In this document: positions 53,639 to 63,581 of the stretch, piece by piece
Numbering within the stretch: the first letter of the stretch is position 1
Layout: each line of letters begins with the position of its first letter
Assembly: GCA_015680685.1 (NCBI GenBank)
Contig: MNCI01016273.1
Span: 1,728,273-1,792,272 of the forward strand
Length of the DNA: 64,000 nt
Direction: 5' to 3'
Source of the DNA: Gnetum montanum
Taxonomy: Eukaryota > Streptophyta > Gnetopsida > Gnetales > Gnetaceae
Position numbers and translations under genes: made by a program
Notes under the pieces: generated by a model
The model's input: only the letters and a program-made list of their open reading frames with translations
The model's database searches: none
What the model was told of the DNA's origin: nothing

Positions 53639-55216
53639 GGCTTTCTATCGTGCTATCCGACTTGTCTCGTAAATGTTCCCTGTGATGGCTCTGAGCACAT
53701 TATCCTTGCAGATCATGTTAACTTGGTTACGAAAGAGGTAATGTCACAATTTCTTTAGAGAAAAGACTAAGGCTAAACATGATTTCTCCATGTCGTTATA
53801 CTTTTCCTTGTGGGCAACTAATGCATGGCTTAAGTAATATACAGGGACTTTGGTTCCATCATCTTATTTTTGGCAAAGCATAGATGCGATAAGTGGCAAG
53901 GTAGATGTAAAACAGTTTATCATTTTGAGGTGGATAAACCGTGGGTAGTCGGGTAAGTGCTATTTTGATATTATCGAATGCTTCTTGGCACTGTGGAGTC
54001 CATTCAAAATGAACATTCTTGCACAACAAGTGATTCATAGGTTTTAATTTGTCTATTAGTTTTTCTATGAACCTTCTGATGAATTGGAGTCTACCTTGTA
54101 GACCTCGAAGTTCAGTAAGGTTGCTAGGTGGTTTTAGATTTGTTATGGCCTTAACCTTATCAGGGTCAACCCGTATCCCTACTTCCGAGGCTATGAACCC
54201 AAGCATTTTTCCTGTTTTGACTCCAAAGACACATTTCTTTGGATTAAGTCTCAACTCATATTTTAAACAGCATTTTAACACCAGGTCAAGGTCTTGCACA
54301 TGTTGTTGTGATGTTTTTGATTTAACCACGATGTCGTCCATGTAGTCATTGAGCGAGTGTAATATGTAATCGCTAAAGATGAATGTCATCGCCCTTTGAT
54401 ACGTGGCTCCAACGTTCTTCAGACCAAAGGGCATCATTGTGTAACAAAAGGTTTCCCATGGTGTCATAAAGGTAGTTCGGAGCTGATGCTCAGGGTTAAT
54501 ACGTATCTGGTTGTATCCTGAGAAGCCATCCATAAAAGATAATAAGGCATGCCTAGCGGTCAAGTTGACAAGTTGATCGATGCTGGGTAGAGGAAAATCA
54601 TCTTATATGGTTACGACGTTGAGATCCCAGAAGTCAATGCATAAGCGAATGCTTCTGTTCATCTTTGGGACAATGAACATGTTGGATACCCACTCGACGT
54701 AATCAACAGCTCGAATGAAACCAGCTTGATAAAGTTTGGTGATCTCACTACGAACTGCCAATGCCACCTCGGGTTTAACCTTTCGTGCCTTTTGTTTTAC
54801 GGGTCTCAATTCTGGATCAAGGATGATGTTGTGCTGGACGATTCGGGGGTCCAACCTGGGCATGTCCGTGTAAGACCAAGCGAATTCTTTTATGTTATCC
54901 CTAAGCACATTCTCTAGGTCTTTGGCTAGTTGAGGTTGCAATAATGTACTTAGTTTTAAAATCTTGGTCTCATTGTTAGCCATAACGATGGGGGTTTCAA
55001 TCAATGGGTCTTTAGTGATATTTTTAGCTTCTATGTGAAGGGATTTTGTCATACCTTTGTAGTTGTCTATTGTTTGTTGTGTTGAGGCTATGACTGTGTC
55101 ATCCGTTGATGAACTTAAGTGGATGAGGTTTATGTTGATGTTCCTTGCAATTTTGCCATATGGTCCATCAATGATTAATGGTTCGGTTAAATGTTGGCAA
55201 TCCATCAAGCTTGCTC
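53639..55216 (-). pseudogene. Element C reverse transcriptase and RNase H
   Basis: After the acceptor at 55217 the exon reads ASLMDCQHLTEPLIIDGPYG, then ARKVKPEVALAVRSEITKLY, DYVEWVSNMFIVPKMNRSIR, a stop near 54605, FMDGFSGYNQIRINPEHQLR, FGLKNVGATYQRAM and YMDDIVVKSK with the catalytic Asp pair. The thumb and FEWTPQCQEAF follow, then the pol RNase H with FYIYLAT. A frame break near 53890 and stops beyond it damage the RNase H end. Compared with A and B it keeps the YMDD box and most of RT. Confidence 0.88.
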
Positions 55217-55245
55217 CTGCCAATAAACAGAGAGCAGAATGAGCT
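55217..55245 (-). promoter_or_regulatory. Minus-strand splice acceptor before RT, element C
   Basis: Minus strand CATTCTGCTCTCTGTTTATTGGCAG, pyrimidine-rich and ending in CAG, directly before GAGCAAGCTTG. It is the best of the three acceptors (A 6812, B 42437). A weak donor candidate, CCTAAC before GTAAAAAT, lies at 60850; joined as they stand, the phases do not match, so the donor is unresolved. Confidence 0.6.
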
Positions 55246-55321
55246 AATGGGTATCGTTCCACGTTCTTTGGCAATTTAAATTATGTGTACATGCTTGATG
55301 GTGGATTATCATCGCACCAGG

Positions 55322-55350
55322 ACGCACGATAGTTTAAGGTCGTACCGGGC
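55322..55350 (+). repeat. Single hairpin motif upstream of the antisense promoter, element C
   Basis: ATAGTTTAAGGTCGTACCGGGCCGTATC, with stem GGTC against GGCC (one wobble). It is the counterpart of 6905-7256 in A. Confidence 0.6.
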
Positions 55351-55570
55351 CGTATCATTGTTTGTATTGGAATGTTTGGCATAAACATCGGAAATGGGGT
55401 TCATAGGGGAAGTGGGATGTAGTAATTTTGTTTTATTTGAAAAATATATATATTTTTTGTATGTTTTGAGCAATTTTTAGTTAAAAATAAGCGGAAAAAG
55501 GCAAAACGAGGCAAAAATGGCAAATTGTGAGGCGGCGGCGTCAGTAGCGGTGGTAGCGATGGCGGAGCAC

Positions 55571-55590
55571 TATATAAAGGGGGGGGGGGG
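55571..55590 (+). promoter_or_regulatory. TATA box and G12 run of the antisense gene, element C
   Basis: TATATAAAG at 55571-55579 is followed at once by twelve G residues (55579-55590), placing the likely start of transcription near 55600. A and B have TATAAATA in the same position but no G run and, unlike C, carry three upstream 28-bp repeats. Directly upstream is a GC-rich GGCGGCGGCG stretch. Confidence 0.65.
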
Positions 55591-55599
55591 CATCATTTG

Positions 55600-58500
55600 T
55601 AACATTGCATTTCAGGGCATAACATCTGAGTGAGCGCATGCATAAAATGTGAAACCCAGCGTAAGCATAAACCCAAACCCCAGCGTAGACTCCGATCGAC
55701 TAAACCCTAGCGTAGATGCAAAGCGATGAAGGTCAAGCGTAGGCGTACAGAGTTTCAACCCTCAGCGTAAGTTGTCGATCCCAGCGTAGATGCCGAGATG
55801 GGAAAAGGAAAGGAAGTGAAAGGGTAGGGGAGGAAGGGTCCTTACTTGACCTTCGTAGAGGAGAGCGAAGCCATGCTGCAGTGCCTGCCCAGGTCAAGGA
55901 TTCAGTCATGGCCTGGGTCATCACACAGGTAGGCTCTGATCCTGCCTTTATTAGTTATTTTTGCTTGTGCATGTTTCATAGTGTAGACAGTCTTGTAGAG
56001 GGCTTTGGCGTATACGCCGAGTGTAAAGAGTTAGTGTAGAGATTTCGGCGTATACACCGAGCGTAAAATATTTTGGCGTATATGCCGAGCGTAAGGAGTT
56101 AGCGTAAAGTCTTGATAGCGTAGACTATCATAGCGTAAACTGTTTTCAGTGCACAGCGTAATCACTTTTTCTTGCACGAAGCGTAGACGTTTGTATCAGC
56201 GTATATGCTGAAGGCTATACGGCATATATGCTGAGGGTTTCTTTAGCATATACACTGAGTGTGAATCAGTTTAGTCTTTTTAAGTATGGTTTAGCGTAAA
56301 CCTGTTTTCTTGTAAACCGTTTTCGGCGTAAACTATTTGTTTAGTTTCTATCATAGACTGTTTACGCTGACAGCTTCTGTGGCGTATATGTTGAGGGTTT
56401 CTTCAGTGTATATGCTGAGCGTAAGAGGTTTAGGCGACAGCATAAATAGTTGATTGTCAGCGTATACGTCGGGTCAGGCAGCGTATACGCCGAGTGTAAA
56501 CAGTTAGGAAATTTTTCTAGGTGTCGGTCTATGATATGAACTTTGTTTTTTTTTGGTGTCGTTTTGATGCATGACTGATTTTACGATGGCATTCTATTTG
56601 CTTGCAGGGATCCTAAGCCTTTTCTCCTCATCGTTGAGCTCGTTGGGGTGTTAACATGATTTGGCCCCATTGAGGCGGATGAGCCTACCCCGGACCTAAC
56701 TGTGGACCACAACGGGATCTAGTTCAGAGAAGGTGCATGTGAATTCATGCCCTTCATACTGGACAATTTTGAAGTGGTTATCTAGTCGCACCTAAGTGAA
56801 CTGGTGGCGTGGAGCATGCTTGAGGAAATGCTTCCAAGAGCCGCAGAGGGTGTCGTTGTCTTCATGGAAGACATCGACGAAGGGCAGCTTACGAATGAGG
56901 ACGGTTCTTCCTGCAGGCCCAGGTCCACACACCCATTGGCACGTGTGTGGGCTTGATTGCCGCGAGGGTAGGACTACCTCGACAACACCTTATTTTTAGC
57001 TGTGCATGTGCACAGGCTATTCCAAAACCCTCCTAGCACAGTGTACCGGGTGGGCAGGTAGGACCATTTAAGTTTATTATTTATTTTCGTTGTTTGACAT
57101 TTACCTCAGTTTTAACATCCATTCGTTTGTAGGCCTAAAGTTAACGCAGACGGAATATGTGTTGAGGATGATGGGCTTGCTTTAGCTCATACCGCTCTAG
57201 AGGCATTTATGATGGGTTCCACCCTTCGTAAAGCTGTATTAGCTCAAACGAAGGGTGATATCGTCTATTTTCACAAACGGTTCTCTAGAGCGTTAGCAAT
57301 GTGCCAAGCTCATGGATGGCTGGATAAAGATTGGTCAGACCAGGGGCCAGCCTTCCCTCGTGACTCTGGCTTAGGCAGCACATCCAAGTCTACAACTGAT
57401 GGTAAAAGACAACATCTCCTAGATTTGCTAACGTATTTATTCAACTGCTGGGGGGTTATACTGATCTAATGATTTCAAATTGTACTTGCAGTTAATGTAC
57501 CTCCTGGCGAGGACCCTGTCACAATGGGACGAACTGAAACCACCCTATCAATGAAGTTCGGGGAGGTGAATAAGGCTAGAAAATGGTTGCATACCCATGC
57601 CTCACCATCCATTGTTCACTACTTAGACAATGCCAGCCTCATGGAGCTCTTCACGACCCCGAGTCCTGATGTATCAATAGAAGAAATGATTGGGATCATG
57701 GATTCTTTCAATGAGTTTATCTCCTACTACAGCACTCGGATTAAGGGTGTTAAGATCATTTTCCATCTGTCACCTGAATTCTTTTCGAACTTATTTGGTG
57801 TACCGGAAGATGGTATAAATGTAGCTTTAGACAGGGCTCATAAAGAGCTTCAAACGGTTCGTGACTTAGAGGACTGGCTAGGCATGGCCAAGGGTGCCAA
57901 GGGATTTCCAATGCAGGGGAAATCAAAAGTTAAGGAAGTGAATGAACTATATCCCTTGTTTAGGGCATGAGTATTTCCTAAATCCTTGTCCTAGGTGTAG
58001 AGTCTTGGGGTCGAAGCTGTACACATCATGCGAACTATCCTAGAAACCGAACCACGCTATAATTGGGCCCAATTTTTGTTATTGGGCCTGCACAAGGAGA
58101 TAGTGCGATTGCGCTCGAATGTCGAGGCACAGTCCCACTTCACCTTTGCCTTCTTTTTCAGTTACTTGTGCCGCTTAGCCGAGTTCCTGGTAGTTCGCAC
58201 TGACAACAAGTATGTTCTACAGGATCGGGGTCAACTATCTCGCCCATGGATCAACCACTTGTTTGAAGTTGCCGAGTCCCAAGACCCTCCTGAGGGAATT
58301 GATGAATCTATATCTATTACGACAGGGGGATCATCGGGTACCTCAATTCACACTCGCGATAGTTTGGGATTAGAGCCAGATGATGTGCCTCTCACTGCGA
58401 GAAGGGCTATGCAGGTTATTAAAGAAACCGTTGGCAAGGACAAGGGGAAGCTAACAAAGTGCGAGTGCTCAACTAAGGAAGCCTCAAACGTGAATGAGCC

Positions 58501-60219
58501 ACGAGTGAAGCGCATACGATTCAAGATGCCTGGTAAGTAGACTTCGCACACTTATTGCTTTATTGTTTTTGCTTGGTTCATAATTTTTACCTTAATTACT
58601 TACATGTCATTGATACCTTTGGCTTGATTTGAGAAGTGAGGAAGCAAGCATTAGAAACCATTACTGAGGAGGAGGAGACCAACATGAAGTGAAATAATGA
58701 GGAGGAAAATGTGGAGAAGGATCAGGGAGGAGGAACGGAAGAGTTGAAGGGAGACACCATAGAGACAGAGCCATTGGATGACTAGGGTGGCGTCGACCAA
58801 ATGTTCAGCAACTTTCTTATAGGAAAACTAGACTTGGGCGATCCCCCAGAAGGTGACAAGGAGCATGGTATGTTTTCTTTTTTTTATCTTATTTCATCTT
58901 GTCCTATTAGTTGTCATTTCTACGGTATTTTATTTTCATATTTTCATTTTTTCAAGCGAAGGCAGTGAAACCAGGACAGTGCAGTTGGACGTACCTATGA
59001 AAATGGTTCCCCCCGAGAGGACCACGGAGGTTAGTTCGTCCCGCACCCGTGGGTCATTTACTTGGACAGAAATGACAAGTAAGATGGATTTTGTGGCTGG
59101 AATCACAAAATAAGTTGTCGAACGAATCTAGGAGGCCCACCCTGAAATAGGTATGAATGTTTTGAATTGTCTGTAGTTTTAGATTTTCACGCCCTATTTT
59201 TGTTGCCTTAACGTTTGATCTTTTCATATGTATAGGTGCCAAACTAAGGTGGGACCCTTCTGAGACCATCAGCATAGAGAGTTTACCCACACTCTTCCTT
59301 GAAGTGGAGTAGGTGCCAAGACCTATTTATGAGGAGGTGGCGGAAGGTCTTGTGCACAACGCCAAGTCACTATGGACTTGTAGGCATTCCATCGAACAGT
59401 TGTGGATGCAGGTCCAAGAAAAGGAAAAGGAAGTCTCTGAATTGTCAGTTGAACATGATGATCTTAAAGCTTAGTACGAGTTCACCGCTACTAAACTAAG
59501 CAATGATCACTCTTGGCGAACGTCCGAGGTTACGTATACCAGATATTGGAATCTACTAAATCGTCATGTGTCACTGACTCGGAGAATGGCAGAGCGTAAA
59601 GCCCAAATAGATCTCCTAAACCTCAAGTATCAAGATTGGAAATCTTTCGTTTCCAAGGTACGCAAATGGGGTCAGGATGAAAAGAACCACAAAAACTATT
59701 ACAAGAAGTCATTAAAGGAACTGTCCATTGAAAAATGCCAACTGGAAATGTTTGTGGAGGATTTGGGTTTGCGTTCTGCTTTTGATACTTTCGCTCAAAA
59801 CACAATTGTTGAGATGGAGTTGCCCACAAGGGTGATTACGACCACTTTTGGGGAAGTGTCTATGGGTGAATTCTCTCTGAAACATCCTACCTGATCAGCC
59901 TTCGACAAGGGGAAGGCCTTGGCGGATGTTGACCTAGGCCTTGATGGGACAGACTAGACAAGTGTCTCGGAAGAGGAAATCCTCCGTCGACTGGAATTTG
60001 GCTTAGGGGGATCTCCTATGGTAAGCATTTTGTCATTATGAAATCGATTTGCTGAATAATGTTTGAATTTTTGGCATTCTCTTATTCTTACATTGATTGT
60101 TCTTTTTGTATTTTCAGGATGAAGGCGGTGATGATGTCCAAGAAGCTGGCCCTAGTGGAGCGGAGGCCCCTGCTACCAGCAGATCTAAAGGGGATGATCC
60201 TCCCATCCCAGATGCTTAG
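55600..60219 (+). pseudogene. Antisense nested gene of element C: eight exons, about 1,066 codons
   Basis: Exons: ~55600-55928 (ATG 55798), 56608-57057, 57133-57401, 57492-58532, 58634-58867, 58962-59150, 59236-60020 and 60118-60219 (stop TAG 60217). All introns have GT and AG ends, all seven junctions keep phase and no frameshift was seen over 3.2 kb. Seventeen in-frame stops were counted (1, 5, 0, 3, 2, 2, 4 in exons 1-7), each one transition from Gln, Arg or Trp. Blocks shared with A and B: VELVGVL, FHLSPEFFSNLFGVPEDG, YNWAQFLLLGLHKEIVRLRS, HFTFAFFFSYLCRLAEFLVV, RPWINHLFEVAESQDPPE. Exon 7 is helical and charged, exon 5 and the C-terminus acidic. Function is unknown; exon 4 distantly recalls plant transposon-associated domains. 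Confidence 0.8.
55985..56510 (+). repeat. GCGTATACGCC repeat in intron 1 of the antisense gene, element C
   Basis: Some fifteen imperfect units of the form TTGGCGTATACGCCGAGCGTAAAG, spaced about 25-45 bp, each with a 10-bp palindrome. It fills most of intron 1 (55929-56607), as the CTATGCTAC-type repeat does in A. The same palindrome occupies part of the LTR at 49825-50215. Confidence 0.8.
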
Positions 60220-60514
60220 TTTTTAGCTTTTTATCATTTTTTGTTATTATGAAACTACTCTAACTCAAATTTATATGGGAATTGTAAATTAAGATGAACG
60301 AAACTAGTTAACTCTTGTACTTGTATATTATTTCATGTATAAAAAAACATTTTTTTGTTGATTTTGGGCTTAATTGTAAACATGACATGACAAAGTAAAA
60401 TGTTTTGATTGCTTTTTTTGTTTTAGTTTTATTTTCTCGAGCGTAATGCATGGATGTAATCATGAATTGGAGTGTAATGATAAACAAAAGAGGAAAACAA
60501 AGTATAAGTGTGTG

Positions 60515-60800
60515 ATTTGGTTTAAGGCCATTTCGGGCCAAATTCGCACTAGTTTAAGGCCATTTTGGGCCACATGCGTAGTTTAAGGCCATTTTGGGCC
60601 TCAGTCGTAAACAAGGAACATTTCGAATAACATGGGTGTATTTCCCGATTGACCGACCATTTCTGATCGTGGCTAGTTTTATGTCATTGCGGACCTGATA
60701 GTTTAACGTCATTTCAGACAGGTTGTAGTTTAGCGTCATTTCGGATGGATTATAGTTTAACGTCTTTTTGGATAGACTGTAATTTAACGTCATTTTGGAC
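60515..60800 (+). repeat. Hairpin-motif array 3' of the antisense gene, element C
   Basis: Nine or so units: AGTTTAAGGCCATTTTGGGCC (stem GGCC/GGCC) near 60527, 60552 and 60583, followed by AGTTTAACGTCATTTCGGAC-type units (stem CGTC/GAC with decayed last base) at 25-35 bp spacing to 60800. Orientation is plus. It begins about 300 bp after the stop of the antisense gene and ends just before the protease tail on the minus strand. Confidence 0.82.
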
Positions 60801-60814
60801 TGGTTGGGATGGTA

Positions 60815-61896
60815 TTATTTTACTAGTTTTTTCATTCTTTTTATTTTTACGTTAGGCAATGTATCAGCTGGTATGATCCTGTATTCAGCATCCCCTTCGC
60901 TGATCACGTTGAATGGTAATTTAGCCCAAGGGACGTCTGAGGGAGTGGCTTCCATGTCAGTGTTTTTTGTGGCGAGTTCTGTGTTAGTTTCCAATTGAGA
61001 AGGTGTATGTACAATGCCAGGTGCAGGTGTTTCTGTTTTAGGTGGATTTGGATTACTGCCTACTGGTTGTTGTTCATTTATGTCGTTTCGGCTAGGCTCT
61101 TCGAGTTCAACCTCTGAGTTTTGGTCCATGTCCATGTGTGATGAAACAATAGGTGTAGCCACTTCCCCGTATATGATGATTTCACCACCTTCATAAGGCA
61201 AATGAATCTCTTGGTGTATAGGGGATGAGACTGCTTTCAGTTGGGCCTTCCTAATATTAGGTTGAATCCTGGTATTTCATCAACTACGACGAAGTCGACG
61301 GTTGTGGGGAATTGGTCCCTTGCTATGAACTCTAAGTTGATTGTACCCTTAACCATCAAACGCGACCCACTGAATGATTTTAAACATGTAGTTGCGGTTG
61401 GTTTGATTAACTCCGTCAGCCCTAGTTGTTCAACGATGGGGTATGGTACTACGTTTGTGGCAGCTCCATCATCTACGTGGACCCTATGTATCTTGAACTG
61501 ATTTATGCGTATCATTATGAACATGGGGGCTGTTGTTATCCCCCCTATTTTCTTATCCACCTTAATGTTATCGTTGTGGAAGCTTAGTGGTTTGGAGATT
61601 GTCCCTTGGGGAAAGTACATTACTGCATGAATGGAGGGTTCATTTTGAGGCAAGTCCTCGCTTACTGGGATCGACGTTAACATGCGTACCAAAGCTTCAC
61701 GATGTGTTTGGGATGTAAGAACTAAGTCATACAAGCTTAGTGAAGTGTTCTTTTGTTTAAGTGCTTGTGTGACTTGTGTTAAAGCCATTGCCAAATCTCT
61801 ACTATTGGACACGTTTGCATCAGCGGTGATTGGGTCCATTGGTCCCAATAGTTTTATTTCATACTTCGTTGGTCTGTCGTTTTTACTTAGAGCCAT
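60815..61896 (-). pseudogene. Element C protease region
   Basis: The open frame 61237-61896 (219 codons) holds EALVRMLTSIPVSEDLP, TTAPMFIMIRINQFKIHRVH, active site VDDGAATNVVPY (DGA where DSG or DTG is usual), TINLEFIARDQFP and GFNLILGRP, an aspartic protease of the Ty3/gypsy type. A small indel shifts to the frame 60815-61201 with SPIHQEIHLPYEGGEIIIYG and an acidic, Pro-rich linker ending WAKLPFNVISEGDAEY. The matching tail exists in A. The protease cleaves gag-pol. It lies on the far side of the nested gene from RT. No gag is found to its right. Confidence 0.82.
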
Positions 61897-61904
61897 TGTT
61901 TTAG

Positions 61905-63580
61905 ATGTATCAGTTTTTTTTTATGGTTCACCCTGGGAGCTACATTGGATTTTTAGGATATCCCAAATGTGGGTTTTGTAGTTTTAAGTGTTAACTACAC
62001 TTTCCTTAGAAAGTTTAGCAACTTTTGTGAAAATGATGTAGAAACCAAAATCAACCACAACAACTACACTAGATATTTAGTTCAAGAATTTGAATACCAA
62101 TGTTAATTTTATAGGTAGATGCTTGCAGGTTTTAGATTTCAAAAACAGAGAAGACTTAATTTTGAAAAATATTTGAAGAATTTTTTGAAAACTAGTTAGA
62201 AAATATTTTTAAAAAGGTCTTGGAAAATATTTTGGGCTAAGAATTTTGATGAAGATCCTTCTTCTAACACTAAAAACTATAATGCCTGAAAAATTTGATT
62301 GTTGGAAAATGAAGAATTCCATGAGAAATAGCCTAACTATGGATCCAAAGGGCCTCCAAGAAGAGGATTTTAAGTACTCCAATCAGTATTGTTAATCACC
62401 CAAGAGCTAGACATTGTAAATGGTGTAAATAATTTAACTGGAAATACATATCTAATCTAAGAAAAAGCACAAAAATTAAACTTGGAATAAACTTGCATAG
62501 ATAAATGAACTATTGATTTTTATTAAATAATAAAAATATTATAAGAGTAGAGTTTCAATATGTACAAGTATGTACCTAGATGCACAAGGAGTTGCATGCA
62601 TGGTGCTTGAAGTCTAGTGAAACTAACAGGTTTTTTTTTGTAGTTGATTGCATAATTCAAGTATTTCTAAGCTCCAACTTCTGAAAATCTTCATTGGTTC
62701 TTGGACCTAGATCTACTACATTGGTTGTAAAAATGATGGGGAAAATGCTTAATATTTTGCTACTATGCAATGCACTAAGAGTCTCCAATGCTCAACCAAG
62801 TGCCAATTTGCCAAAAATCTTGTAAATTCCAATGGTTACAAGTGTTTAAACGTGAGAAACTTGTAAAACCACCCAAAACCTATTCAATGTGTTTAAAATA
62901 TTTATTTATAGTTCATAAGGTTGTTGGTTTATTCTGCTACAAATTTTTTCCATGATTGCTAATATATTGAAATCATGTACAAGTGTGGTAGGTTGTTATT
63001 CTAGTGTAGTTGACCATTTATGGCAAGTTTTGATAACCCAAAGCTATCAAAACCCATCTACATACTACAAATAGTAAACAAACTTTTGTGTCTATGATGA
63101 CTTCACCTCAACTACACTGGCCATGTGAATACTGCTAAGAATTGTTGTGACTATGCTGGCTATTATTGGGAAAATGTAAAATCCAATAACTCCAACGTTG
63201 GCCTTGCAATGTCCATGTTGGGTTTTCTGGAAACTATGTTGGGAGTTGTTGGAAAATGAAAAACCAACACCACCAATGTTGGATGTAGGTGGTTCTAGTG
63301 TAGTTGAGGCTATACCATTATAAAAAACCATGAAAATGCCAAATTTGATAGTCCCCAAGGCATTTTCAACTTTCCTAAGCCCAAATATAGCCATGAAAAG
63401 GAAAATGAGGCTATGAAAACTTATGAGGCATTTTTTTTCAGCCCTAAAAGTTAAAGTATGTGAAATTGCATCTCATGGATTACAATGTTTACATTTTACA
63501 ATGAAAATCTAGCCTTGGGTTTAATGGTAAGATTACAAACTACAACATAAGATTTCTTGGTGGTGTTTCATTATCAAGCA
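61905..63580. other. Unidentified region right of element C
   Basis: Element C stops abruptly about ten bases before the protease frame start, without gag or 5' LTR. The 1.7 kb that follows is AT-rich, with no convincing gene, LTR end or duplication. Words such as CCAACGTTGG and AACACCACCAATGTTGG recur near 63190-63290. It could be another insertion or a rearrangement joint. Confidence 0.5.
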
Positions 63581-63581
63581 T

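Noticed and set aside
55217-60219. Nested gene as an ordinary host gene that happened to be hit by a retrotransposon
   Set aside because: The same gene lies at the same position and orientation in three diverged elements, so it travels with the element.
61682-61981. Hydrophobic plus-strand frames opposite the protease
   Set aside because: They are shadows of the minus-strand protease frame, which shows clear active-site and flap-like blocks.
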